From assembly GCF_051851475.1 (NCBI RefSeq), contig NZ_JBPUSJ010000014.1, forward strand, positions 33,020 through 97,019: a stretch of DNA of 64,000 bases, read 5' to 3'. Positions 54,249 through 63,673 of the stretch are shown here, in pieces. This DNA is from Carboxylicivirga taeanensis (GTDB lineage Bacteria > Bacteroidota > Bacteroidia > Bacteroidales > Marinilabiliaceae). Position 1 is the first letter of the stretch. Each line of letters begins with the position of its first letter. The notes under the pieces were generated by a model that saw only the letters and a list, made by a program, of their open reading frames with translations, was not told the DNA's origin and searched no databases. The position numbers and the translations under genes were made by a program.

Positions 54249-57200
54249 ATGAACTACTGTAAATTATTATTCCCTCTTCTTTTTATAACCAATATTTTAG
54301 TAGGACAGAATGATTGGGAGAATCCTCGAGTATTTGAAAGAAATCGTGAAGCGTCAAGAGCCACTTTTTATTCATTCGCTTGCGAGAAGAAAGCGTTAGC
54401 AAATAAGGTGGCAGATGGCGATTTTATAAAATGTTTAAATGGAAAATGGCGATTTAACTATGTCAATAGAGCCTCCCAAAGTCCTGCTGATTTTTATCGC
54501 TTAAACTACGATCATTCTTCATGGGACACTATTTCGGTGCCCGGTAATTGGGAGCTTCAAGGGTATGGCTTTCCTCATTACACAAACATTATCTATCCCT
54601 TTAAAAAAGATCAACCAAGAATAGATGATGCATATAGTCCCGTAGGCTCCTATATTAGCTATTTTGAAATTCCTGACCACTGGGATGGCCGAGAGATTTA
54701 TATTCAGTTGGGGGCAGTTAAATCAGGCTTCTATATTTGGTTAAACGGCAAGAAAGTAGGGTATAATCAGGGCTCAAAGTTACCTGCAGAGTTTAATCTT
54801 ACGCCTTACCTTGCAAAAGGTAAAAATAAGTTAGCTATAAAGGTATTTCAGTTTACAGATGGCAGCTATCTGGAAGATCAGGATTTTTGGCGCCTATCTG
54901 GTATTCAGAGGGATGTATATCTGTTTGCCCGCCCCAAATTACATATGCGCGATGTGGGCGTTAAGGCTTTATTGGATGAGTCTTATAACGATGGAGTATT
55001 CCATCTCGAAGTAGAGTTATTGAATAAGCATAAGGGGTTGAAAAAAGGGTTTAGTGTTAATTATCAGATTCTAGATGCAGATAATACACCTGTTCTTCAG
55101 GGGAAATCTTCAAAGGTTACATTAAAAAGCGAAAATACTAAACAGCTCACTTTTAGCGGGGAAATTACTGGTGTGAGGAGATGGTCTGCCGAAGAACCAA
55201 ACCTTTATAAGCTGTTGGTTAGTTTGAGAGATTCAAAAAATAATATAGTCGAATCCACTTCAATTGACATTGGCTTTCGAACAGTGGAAATAAAAGGAGG
55301 GCAGTTGCTGGTTAATGGACAACCCATATTAATTAAAGGTGTTAACCGCCATGAACACGATGAGTTCTTTGGCCATGTGATAAGCGAGCAGTCAATGGTG
55401 GAAGATATTAAGCTAATGAAGCAGTTTAATATTAATGCAGTAAGAACGGCCCATTACCCCAATGATCCAAAGTGGTACGAGTTGTGCGATAAATATGGTA
55501 TTTATGTCTATGATGAGGCAAATCTGGAGTCACACGGATATGGATATCATCCTGACGAAACGCTTGCGAACTTGCCTGAGTGGCAGGAGGCGCATATTGA
55601 GCGTTGCGTCAACATGGTCGAGCGCGATAAAAACCATCCTTCTGTCATCGTATGGAGTCTCGGTAATGAGTCGGGGGCCGGCACCAATATGCTTGAAGCG
55701 TATAAAAAAGTTCACCAAATAGATGGAAGCAGGCCAGTTCATTATGAGAGGGCGGAGATGCAAACCGACCTTAAAGAGCGGCAGACCGATATTATTGGCA
55801 TTATGTACCTGCCAATTGAGAATGTTAAACAAGACTGGCTGGGTACCGACAATGAGCGTCCTTTTATTTGGGCTGAGTATGCCCACGCCATGGGAAATAG
55901 CACCGGTAATTTTAAAGAATACTGGGATTTCGTGGACTCTCATAAGCAGCTCCAGGGTGGCTTTATCTGGGACTGGGTCGATCAAGGAATAGCAGCCTAT
56001 AAAAATGGTAATAAATATTGGGCCTACGGTGGACATTTTGAGCCTGAAGGCCTTCATCATGACGAGAATTTTTGCTTAAATGGTCTTGTCAATCCGGATA
56101 GAACACCACACCCTGGTCTGTTTGAGGTTAAAAAGGTGTATCAAAATATCGACTTTAGACTTAAGGATATCGTTTCCGGTAAGGTGGCAATCAAGAACCG
56201 ACGTTTTTTTAAAGACCTCTCTGATGTGCTTCTTAGCTGGGAGTTACTCAAAGACGGTAAGGTTGTAAAGTCAGGTCAATTTGAACTAGGAGCAATCGCA
56301 CCTCAAGCAGAGCAAGAGTTTAAAATCGGATATGGAGAACTGGAAGAAAGGGCAGAATATTACTTAAATATTTCGGCCATTAATCGGGTTTCACGTCCAT
56401 TTATTGCCATAGGTCATGAACTGGCCAAGGAACAATTTCAATTGAGTAAGGGCAGTCTAAAGAAGCTTGTTAACGAAAGCCAATTGACTCTTAATGTTGA
56501 AGAAAATGAGAATCAATTTATTGTGGAAGGAAAGGATCTAGGTATTTCTTTTTCTAAAGTTAGCGGAGCATTAAGTTCATATGTCTTAAATGGATATGAG
56601 TTGATAAAAAGTCCATTAGTACCTGACTTTTGGAGAGCTCCAACTGATAATGATTTTGGAAACGATATGCCCGAGCGTTACAAGGTATGGAAAGAAGCAG
56701 TGGCTAAAGCTGAGTTGAAGAAAGTTTCCAAAACTCAAATTTCCGATAAGGAGGTTTTAATCGAATCAGAGATAAAGCTACCTTCCGTGGAGGGCATACT
56801 AAGTGTTGACTATCGCATATTTGGTAATGGGCAAATTGATGTGGCTTATACTTTTAATGCTTTAGCCGATAGTCTGCCGGAAATTCCGCGTATTGGAATG
56901 GTAATGCAACTAGATAAGCAGATTGATAACCTTCAGTTTTATGGCAGAGGGCCATGGGAGAATTACACCGATAGAAAAACCGCCTCTTTTATTGGGGTAT
57001 ACGAGTCTAAAGTTGAGGAACAATATTTTCCCTATGGTCGTCCCCAGGAGAATGGTCATAAAACCGATGTTCGTTGGCTGAGCTTACAGAACCAAACAGG
57101 AATGGGACTTAAGATAGTTGCCATTAATCAACCTTTAGAATTTAATGCTTTACATATTGCAACGGGCCAATTGGATCCAGGTCTGAAAAAGCAACTGCGC

Positions 57201-57365
57201 ACACCTTTGGATGTAAAAGAAGGAGACTTTGTGGAGTTGCATATCGATCATAAAATGATGGGATTAGGAGGAGATGATAGTTGGGGATCTAAACCTCACA
57301 AGCCATATTTAATGGAAGCCAATCAGGAATATAAGTATGAATTTACTATTGTACCTGAGTATTGA
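54249..57365 (+). CDS. beta-galactosidase (GH2, LacZ type)
   Basis: Exported exo-beta-galactosidase of 1038 aa. Signal peptide 1-20 (ITNILVGQ); sugar-binding domain about 40-215; immunoglobulin-like domain about 220-330; TIM barrel about 332-625 with acid/base E474 (SLGNESGAG) and nucleophile E543 (WAEYAHAMGNS); DUF4981 and Bgal_small_N domains to the end (WRAPTDNDFGNDM, YFPYGRPQENGHKTDVRWL). It releases terminal beta-galactose. The frame extends to a TTG at 54216, but ATG 54249 (MNYCKLLF) leads into the signal peptide. Its presence with GH20 and GH16 fits Gal-GlcNAc-containing glycans. Confidence 0.93.
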   Translation: MNYCKLLFPLLFITNILVGQNDWENPRVFERNREASRATFYSFACEKKALANKVADGDFIKCLNGKWRFNYVNRASQSPADFYRLNYDHSSWDTISVPGNWELQGYGFPHYTNIIYPFKKDQPRIDDAYSPVGSYISYFEIPDHWDGREIYIQLGAVKSGFYIWLNGKKVGYNQGSKLPAEFNLTPYLAKGKNKLAIKVFQFTDGSYLEDQDFWRLSGIQRDVYLFARPKLHMRDVGVKALLDESYNDGVFHLEVELLNKHKGLKKGFSVNYQILDADNTPVLQGKSSKVTLKSENTKQLTFSGEITGVRRWSAEEPNLYKLLVSLRDSKNNIVESTSIDIGFRTVEIKGGQLLVNGQPILIKGVNRHEHDEFFGHVISEQSMVEDIKLMKQFNINAVRTAHYPNDPKWYELCDKYGIYVYDEANLESHGYGYHPDETLANLPEWQEAHIERCVNMVERDKNHPSVIVWSLGNESGAGTNMLEAYKKVHQIDGSRPVHYERAEMQTDLKERQTDIIGIMYLPIENVKQDWLGTDNERPFIWAEYAHAMGNSTGNFKEYWDFVDSHKQLQGGFIWDWVDQGIAAYKNGNKYWAYGGHFEPEGLHHDENFCLNGLVNPDRTPHPGLFEVKKVYQNIDFRLKDIVSGKVAIKNRRFFKDLSDVLLSWELLKDGKVVKSGQFELGAIAPQAEQEFKIGYGELEERAEYYLNISAINRVSRPFIAIGHELAKEQFQLSKGSLKKLVNESQLTLNVEENENQFIVEGKDLGISFSKVSGALSSYVLNGYELIKSPLVPDFWRAPTDNDFGNDMPERYKVWKEAVAKAELKKVSKTQISDKEVLIESEIKLPSVEGILSVDYRIFGNGQIDVAYTFNALADSLPEIPRIGMVMQLDKQIDNLQFYGRGPWENYTDRKTASFIGVYESKVEEQYFPYGRPQENGHKTDVRWLSLQNQTGMGLKIVAINQPLEFNALHIATGQLDPGLKKQLRTPLDVKEGDFVELHIDHKMMGLGGDDSWGSKPHKPYLMEANQEYKYEFTIVPEY

Positions 57366-57515
57366 TTTTGTTAATTAGGTTTATCTGTCATCAATGATTT
57401 TTTAGGGATTAGGGCTTATAATGTGCATTTGGCGCAAGTTTACTCAATATAGATTTATCCAGTTTGATTTTCTATAAAGGAGTAAATGCTATTTATTAAC
57501 TAAAACTAAAATCAA

Positions 57516-59111
57516 ATGAAAAACAAATGGATGACTCTGCTTACACTCGTTTTGTTATTTGGGTGTGAAAGTGTGGAACAAGAAGCTGCCGATAGTTCAA
57601 TACATGAAATAATTGAACAGACTCCAGGTGAAAACCTTTACTTAAAAGCAGCAAACGATTTTCAATTGGTGTGGCAAGATGATTTTAATGGGTCTTCTTT
57701 AGATACAACTAAATGGAGCCGCATTGGGGAGGGAACTGTAGATTGGAATAATACAATGACCAAAGATGATCAGGTCTATGATATCTCCGGAGGTTACCTT
57801 TACTTAAAAGGGATTGTGAACCCCGATACGCAGGCAGATCCAAGACCCTATCTAACAGGTGGTGTATGGACCCAGGGAAAATTTGATTTTACCTATGGTA
57901 AGGTGGAAGTGCGTGCCAAGATGGAATCTGCTCAGGGATGTTGGCCTGCTATTTGGTTGCTTGCGAGTACAAATGAGTATGGAGGATGGCCAGATAATGG
58001 CGAAATAGATTTGATGGAGCATCTTAATTTTGATGGTTATATTTATTCAACTATCCATAGCAACACGAAAAGTTCACCAAGCAGTAAAACGGCAAGTGTG
58101 AATACTTCAGAGTTCAATACCTATGGCGTGGAATGGTATCCTGAGAGAATCGTTTTTACCATTAATGGGACGCCCACATTCACCTACTACAAAGAGCCTG
58201 GTGCAGATTGGCATCAATGGCCCTTTGACAGAGACTTTCATATCATATTGTCACAGCAACTTGGCGGAAATTGGGTGGGTAATGTTAATGCGAGTCACCT
58301 GCCGGTAGATTATGTTATTGATTTCGTAAAATACTATGAATATACGCCTGTTCCGGTACCAACACCTCCTGCCGGGGCCAATCAATACATCAAAATACAA
58401 ATGAATGGAAGCACAGTAAATTCATGGGATCATTTAACCGAAGTAACGTTAATTCACGATGGGGTTGAATATATGCTTCCTGACGGACATAATGCACCTG
58501 CAGTCTTAGTAGATGGAATGGGAGTTAATGGCGCAAGCTCTGGCTACTATGGATTAGATGCAAGTGGTTTATTGGAAATCAACTTAGGGCAAGGTTATGA
58601 TTTCGATGCTGTAAAGCTAGGCGTTTATAATGGCGATAGTCGTGTCTATGAGAATGTTGGAGTATCTGTTTCGGGCGATGGTGTTGTTTACGGTAACCCG
58701 ATCGTTCAGGATGTGCAAAGCTCTAGAATGTTCGACCTTAATTCGCCAGCTTATCAGTATATTAAAATACAAATGAATGGGAGTACAGCCAATGAATGGG
58801 ATCATCTAACTGAAGTCACGCTAATTAGTGGGGGAAAGGAATTTGCTATGCCATCTGGGCATGATGGCCCAACATTATTAGGCGATGGTATTGGCGTTAA
58901 TGGAGGCAGTACTGGCTACTACGGATTAGATGCTAGTGGATTACTGATTATCAACCTGGGGAAAGCGGTAACTTTTGATCAGGTAAAACTAGGAGTATAC
59001 AATGGAGGTGTTCGAACGTATCTTAATGTAGAGGTTTCTCTTTCAGCAGATGGGGTGACTTATGAGATTAGAGAAGTGCGTGATATACAAGATTATCAAG
59101 TGTTTTTTTGA
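57516..59111 (+). CDS. GH16 endo-hydrolase with two C-terminal repeat modules
   Basis: Surface or periplasmic endo-glycanase of 531 aa. Lipobox LLFGC; GH16 jelly roll about 50-280 with catalytic EIDLME (E163, D165, E168). The text LMEHLNFDGYIYSTIHSN, NTYGVEWYPERIVFTINGTPTFTYY, WPFDRDFHIILSQQLGGNWVG resembles GH16 endo-beta-1,4-galactosidases acting on poly-N-acetyllactosamine O-glycans more than laminarinases. After a proline-rich linker (PVPVPTPP) come two similar modules (about 290-405 and 414-531), each with QYIKIQMNGST, WDHLTEVTLI, GYYGLDASGLL and FD-x-VKLGVYNG, probably carbohydrate-binding (F5/8C-like). A terminator follows. Confidence 0.88.
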   Translation: MKNKWMTLLTLVLLFGCESVEQEAADSSIHEIIEQTPGENLYLKAANDFQLVWQDDFNGSSLDTTKWSRIGEGTVDWNNTMTKDDQVYDISGGYLYLKGIVNPDTQADPRPYLTGGVWTQGKFDFTYGKVEVRAKMESAQGCWPAIWLLASTNEYGGWPDNGEIDLMEHLNFDGYIYSTIHSNTKSSPSSKTASVNTSEFNTYGVEWYPERIVFTINGTPTFTYYKEPGADWHQWPFDRDFHIILSQQLGGNWVGNVNASHLPVDYVIDFVKYYEYTPVPVPTPPAGANQYIKIQMNGSTVNSWDHLTEVTLIHDGVEYMLPDGHNAPAVLVDGMGVNGASSGYYGLDASGLLEINLGQGYDFDAVKLGVYNGDSRVYENVGVSVSGDGVVYGNPIVQDVQSSRMFDLNSPAYQYIKIQMNGSTANEWDHLTEVTLISGGKEFAMPSGHDGPTLLGDGIGVNGGSTGYYGLDASGLLIINLGKAVTFDQVKLGVYNGGVRTYLNVEVSLSADGVTYEIREVRDIQDYQVFF

Positions 59112-59138
59112 GGGGTTGTTGAATTAATTAGATAAATA

Positions 59139-59179
59139 AAAAGGACATTACTAGATACTTAGGCTGGTAATGTTCTTTT
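59139..59179 (+). terminator. terminator after the GH16 gene
   Basis: A 13-bp stem (59139-59151 with 59167-59179, AAAAGGACATTAC/GTAATGTTCTTTT, one G-U pair) with a 15-nt loop, ending in CTTTTG. Confidence 0.75.
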
Positions 59180-59187
59180 GTTCGTAT

Positions 59188-59467
59188 CAGTCCGCTTATG
59201 ACGCCATTAATGCCGTGCGAAATAGAGCCGGATTGAATGACTTAAGCACAGGCTTATCCTTTTTGCCTTCCCGGATTCTGTGGTGATGGAACGTGCCTGG
59301 GAGTTAGCCGGCTGTGAACCCATTACCTGCAGGTTGTTAGATTTAATACGTCTGTAAAGAGTGGAAGAAGTGGCTGCTGAACGTGGTAGTCAGGAGGGGC
59401 TGTATTTTTTCAGCCAACAAAGGAAGATTACTTTATGCCCAATCCGGCTACTTATCGGTTTGATTAA
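59188..59467 (+). pseudogene. decayed C-terminus of a second SusD
   Basis: Three reading frames in turn encode the end of a SusD protein. Frame one (59188 on) gives QSAYDAINAVRNRAGLNDL. A one-base loss near 59273 shifts to VMERAWELAGCEPITC and LLDLIRL, then TAA at 59355 replaces the Glu codon of LERVEE, followed by RVEEVAAERGSQE. A second indel near 59390-59405 shifts again to FFQPTKEDYFMPNPATYRFD and a stop at 59465. Restoring one G at the first lesion gives RDSVVMERAWE, the family form. It is too divergent from the SusD at 52499 to be a recent copy. Nothing upstream of the remnant survives; it abuts the GH16 terminator. Confidence 0.88.
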
Positions 59468-59591
59468 AAATACTTAACGATTCACTCTGTTAAATTTAAA
59501 ACGATTATTAGTTCTTTTAGCATAGGCAGATTACTAATTGGGCAATGATTATTTAGATTATGAGGATAACATTTTTGTTATATTTGGAAAA

Positions 59592-62500
59592 ATGCACAAT
59601 ATGATGAATCCTAGATATCTGTTGCTGACTTTTGCATGCTTTCTATCTTCCGCACTTTATTCTCACGACTATCAAATAAGTTATCTTTCAATAAAAGATG
59701 GACTTAGTCAAAATGAGGTGACTTCAATAATTGAAGATAAATATGGGTTTATTTGGTTTGGTACCCGGGGCGGCTTAAACCGATACGATGGGTATAGTTT
59801 TAAACACTTTAAACCTCAGGAAGGAGACGAAGCTTCTTTATCAAATCCTTCAATAGAGTCTTTGTTTCATGATTCAAAAGGCAACTTATGGATTGGCACC
59901 AAATCTGGCGGGTTAAGTATATTTGATCTGAAGCAGGATAAGTTTATTAAGCATTCAAACTTATCTTTATTACCTAGTCGTATCATCTCAATAACAGAGG
60001 ATAGAGAACGGCACATGTGGTTTGGTACTTGGGGGGAAGGATTGTGGAAGTATGTTCGCGATAAGGATAGCCTTTTTCAGGTGATTCCAAAAACCAATGT
60101 AAAGTCTCTGGTTGAAACAAAATGTGGAACCGTATGGGCCGAAACCAAGGATGGCTTGTATAGCAGTTTGCAGGAAAAGGTGGTTGCAAATTTTCAGTCA
60201 AAAGACATTGAAATTGTCGATATGGTTGAAGATGACAAAGAACCCGTGATTTGGGTCGTTGGTTGGAATATGCACTTGGTGAAGTACAATTACATGACCC
60301 AATCGATTACTCAATATAAAATAAAGGATGTTACTGGTCAGTTGTATGAGGATACTTATTCCCTTTGTTTGGATGCGGATGGAAATATTCTGGTGGGCAC
60401 GTGGGGGCAAGGCTTATTTGTGTTTGATAAAAATAGCGAAAAGTTCAAAGCCATTGATATAGAGCCACGTGTTGTTACCAAATCATCCATCAACTATAAG
60501 GTGATACTTGACATTTATATGGATTCAAACTCCATTATATGGCTAGGGACTGATGGTGGCGGAATCGTTAAATTGACGAAAAAAAGTGAGTTTATTTCAA
60601 CAGGTATACGAACCAAAGAGAGGATGCTAAATTTGCATGTAAATGCCTTTCTAATCGACTCTCATAAACGAAAATGGGTTGGAACCAGAGGGAGTGGCTT
60701 GTTTGTTGCCGAAGACAGTGTTTACAATAAAATTGGCTATATCCCTTCTCATAAATACAAAAAGACGCCTATTACCATTGTGAAAAAACTCTTCGAAGAC
60801 AATCAAGGCCGAATATGGGTCAGTCTCGATGAAGGCTTATTTCTGGCAGAAAAATCAGCTGGAAACAGGTATTGGATGGTTCCGGCGAGTAGCCTTGGGA
60901 GCGACATTGATACCATTCGAAAAGCCCACGATGTGCTATTTGGCGATCAAGAAATGTGGGTGGGAACTCAGCAACAAGGATTGTTTCACTTTAAACAGCA
61001 TAACGGTACCTATCACTTAAATAAACACTATCATCATGCCAGTAAAAAGAATTATATACCCGATGATCGGGTGACAGCAGTGTTTAGAGCCGATAGTGCA
61101 CTTTGGATAGCAAGCTACAAAGGTCTTTTAAAGTTTAATCAGACTGATTCTGGTTTTGTTTCAGTAGAGAAGCTTTTGAGGAATGAGAAAAAGCCTTTGT
61201 GTAACATCATCTTATCAACGCACACAACCAACGATGCAATTTGGTTTGGAACCCCCTGTGGATTGAATGAGCTGCGTAAAAACGAGCAAGGGAGCTATAA
61301 TTTGCTAGAGTTAACCAGAAAGGACGGGCTGTTAGATGATTACATAAATGCCATATTAAGTGATCAGGACGGTAAAATATGGGTGAGCACAAATGCAGGG
61401 TTATCCTGTATTGATACCCAAGCCAAAGAGGTTCTGAATTACATTGTATCTGACAGGATTGGAGTGGTTGACTTTTCAGAAGCTGCTAGTTTTAAAGGAA
61501 AGGATGATGTGTTGTATTTTGGCAACTATAAAGGACTAACCTATTTTGATAGTCGCCAAATTAAGAACAGCCAAATTAATCCAAAATTTGCCATATCTAA
61601 TTTTAAGATTTTAAATAATGATGTAGCGGTCTCTGCGGCAGGAATTCTTAGCAAGAATATTAATGAAACAGATACTATTGAACTTTCTTTTTTTCAAAAT
61701 GAATTCTCATTCGACCTTGCTTCTCTGGATTTTAATACTCCCGATAAAAATCAGTTCAAATATCAGTTGCAAGGTTATGGTTCAGCCAATGAATGGATCA
61801 ACCTTGGGAACAGGCACCGGATTTCGTTTAGCAATTTACGGCACGGAAAATACATTCTTCGGATTAAATGGACCAATTCAACTGGCGGATGGAGCCCAGA
61901 TATGAAAAATATCGTTATTATTATCCACCCGCCTATCTGGAAAACGTGGTATGCTCTTTTGGCTTATTTACTTATAGCTTTCGGCTTAATGTATGTAATT
62001 ATAAAGATTCAAATAAAGCAATCGCGATTAAAGGATCAGGTTAAGTATGAAAAGCAAAATCGGGAAAAAGATCAGGAGCTGATAGATAATAAACTCAAAT
62101 TCTTTACTGATATTTCACATGAATTAAGAACTCCTTTAACACTGATATCTGCCCCTGTTGATGAGTTGATATCTAAAAAAATGCTGTTCGAGGACTCCTC
62201 TTTTGTCATGAACCGAATCCGCATCGTTAAGCGAAATGTGGATAAGCTACACAGTCTGATTAATCAACTTCTGGATTTTAGAAAATTAGAAGTGGGCAAG
62301 TTAAAACTTCATTTAACCGAAGAGGATCTCATAGGTTTTGCTGAAGGTGTTGGTCATGAATTTAGGCAGCTGGCAAGTGAGAACGCAATTGAGTTTATCA
62401 TAGAATCAAGCAAAACGCCTCAATTGGTGCAGTTTGATAGGGAGCGCATGCAAATAGTATTGCACAACTTACTTTCTAATGCTTTCAAATACTGTGGTAA

Positions 62501-63617
62501 TCCGGGTTTTGTTAAGCTTGCCATAGCAGGAGCTGGCGATGAGGTGTGTATTGAAGTGTCAAATAACGGTCGGGGGATCTCCAGTGAAGACAGTCAGCAT
62601 CTCTTCGAGCGCTTCTATCAATCTAAAAATAATCGGGGCATCAATAATTCAGGCATTGGCCTTAGTCTTTCAAAAACTTATATTGAGCTTCACAATGGGC
62701 AGATTGACTTTGACAGTAAGCCAGGTGAATTAACTACATTTTCAGTGAGGTTAAAAAATAGAGTAAGCGCTCATAGCTCTGGGGCCGGAGAAAAAGCTTC
62801 TAATGAGAAACCATTGATATTAGAGAATACATCTGTTCACACCAAATCATTGAACTCGAAAGGCAAAGGGGCCACGATTGTAGTTGTTGAGGATGATGCC
62901 GAAATAAGAGTCTATTTAAGAGAGCTTTTGAGCCAGTATTATGTTGTGATTGAGGCGGCTAATGGACATGCAGCCTTTGAAGCCATGATTGAATACGCAC
63001 CTTCCTTGTTAATTTCCGATGTGATGATGCCTGGTATGGATGGGTTTGAATTGTGTGAAAAAGTTAAATCGAATCCAAAGATTAGGCATATACCAGTGCT
63101 ATTGCTTACTGCAAAAGGCTTGCCGGAAGATGAACTATTTGGAACTAAAAAAGGAGCGGATGCCTATATGACAAAACCGTTTTATCCAGACTTATTGCTC
63201 GAAAAGGTGAGAATGTTGATCTCCAGTCGCAAATTGTTAAGTCAAACTTTTTCTAAACAAATTCATCTGGCGGCTGAAAATATTGAAATATCAAGTAAGG
63301 ATGCAGCGTTAATTGAAAAAGCAATCAAGCAAATTGAGGAAAATATTGATAATATTAACCTTGACGCTAACTTTATTGCGGATAAGCTTGCTCTAAGTGC
63401 ATCAACGTTCTATCGGCGCATAAAGAAAATAACGAACCAAACACCTCACGAGTTTATAATAGCCATTAAAATGAAAATTGCGGCACGCTATTTAAAAGAG
63501 TCAGGCGATACCGTCTCTGAAATTGCCTATAAAGTGGGTTACAATGAAATAAAAACCTTTAGAAGGAATTTTAAGGAAATCTATAACATGTCTCCAAGTG
63601 AATATCGGAATGGTTAG
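59592..63617 (+). CDS. hybrid two-component system sensor/regulator (HTCS)
   Basis: One-protein two-component regulator of 1341 aa, the likely switch of this locus. Signal peptide about 5-25; about 14 propeller repeats (30-680; GLSQNEVTSIIEDKYGFIWFG, repeated x-W-x-G-T) that bind an oligosaccharide in the periplasm; Y_Y_Y domain (about 690-775); membrane helix about 781-805; histidine kinase with H843 (FTDISHELRTPLT) and ATPase N/G boxes (LLSNAFKYC, GIGLSLSKTY); receiver with phospho-acceptor D1143 (ISDVMMPGMDG); AraC HTH about 1240-1341. The frame extends to a TTG at 59538, but only ATG 59592 or the nearby ATGs lead into a signal peptide. Confidence 0.93.
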   Translation: MHNMMNPRYLLLTFACFLSSALYSHDYQISYLSIKDGLSQNEVTSIIEDKYGFIWFGTRGGLNRYDGYSFKHFKPQEGDEASLSNPSIESLFHDSKGNLWIGTKSGGLSIFDLKQDKFIKHSNLSLLPSRIISITEDRERHMWFGTWGEGLWKYVRDKDSLFQVIPKTNVKSLVETKCGTVWAETKDGLYSSLQEKVVANFQSKDIEIVDMVEDDKEPVIWVVGWNMHLVKYNYMTQSITQYKIKDVTGQLYEDTYSLCLDADGNILVGTWGQGLFVFDKNSEKFKAIDIEPRVVTKSSINYKVILDIYMDSNSIIWLGTDGGGIVKLTKKSEFISTGIRTKERMLNLHVNAFLIDSHKRKWVGTRGSGLFVAEDSVYNKIGYIPSHKYKKTPITIVKKLFEDNQGRIWVSLDEGLFLAEKSAGNRYWMVPASSLGSDIDTIRKAHDVLFGDQEMWVGTQQQGLFHFKQHNGTYHLNKHYHHASKKNYIPDDRVTAVFRADSALWIASYKGLLKFNQTDSGFVSVEKLLRNEKKPLCNIILSTHTTNDAIWFGTPCGLNELRKNEQGSYNLLELTRKDGLLDDYINAILSDQDGKIWVSTNAGLSCIDTQAKEVLNYIVSDRIGVVDFSEAASFKGKDDVLYFGNYKGLTYFDSRQIKNSQINPKFAISNFKILNNDVAVSAAGILSKNINETDTIELSFFQNEFSFDLASLDFNTPDKNQFKYQLQGYGSANEWINLGNRHRISFSNLRHGKYILRIKWTNSTGGWSPDMKNIVIIIHPPIWKTWYALLAYLLIAFGLMYVIIKIQIKQSRLKDQVKYEKQNREKDQELIDNKLKFFTDISHELRTPLTLISAPVDELISKKMLFEDSSFVMNRIRIVKRNVDKLHSLINQLLDFRKLEVGKLKLHLTEEDLIGFAEGVGHEFRQLASENAIEFIIESSKTPQLVQFDRERMQIVLHNLLSNAFKYCGNPGFVKLAIAGAGDEVCIEVSNNGRGISSEDSQHLFERFYQSKNNRGINNSGIGLSLSKTYIELHNGQIDFDSKPGELTTFSVRLKNRVSAHSSGAGEKASNEKPLILENTSVHTKSLNSKGKGATIVVVEDDAEIRVYLRELLSQYYVVIEAANGHAAFEAMIEYAPSLLISDVMMPGMDGFELCEKVKSNPKIRHIPVLLLTAKGLPEDELFGTKKGADAYMTKPFYPDLLLEKVRMLISSRKLLSQTFSKQIHLAAENIEISSKDAALIEKAIKQIEENIDNINLDANFIADKLALSASTFYRRIKKITNQTPHEFIIAIKMKIAARYLKESGDTVSEIAYKVGYNEIKTFRRNFKEIYNMSPSEYRNG

Positions 63618-63673
63618 AATTATTGACGCTATCCCGCTAAGTGTGTAAGGAAAAATATCAGGGTTGAGCTTAA

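Noticed and set aside
55530..56060. 176-codon reverse frame inside the GH2 gene
   Set aside because: Antisense shadow; the forward frame holds both catalytic glutamates of GH2.
59538..59591. Upstream TTG start for the hybrid regulator
   Set aside because: The added residues are not part of a signal peptide; ATG 59592 leads directly into one.
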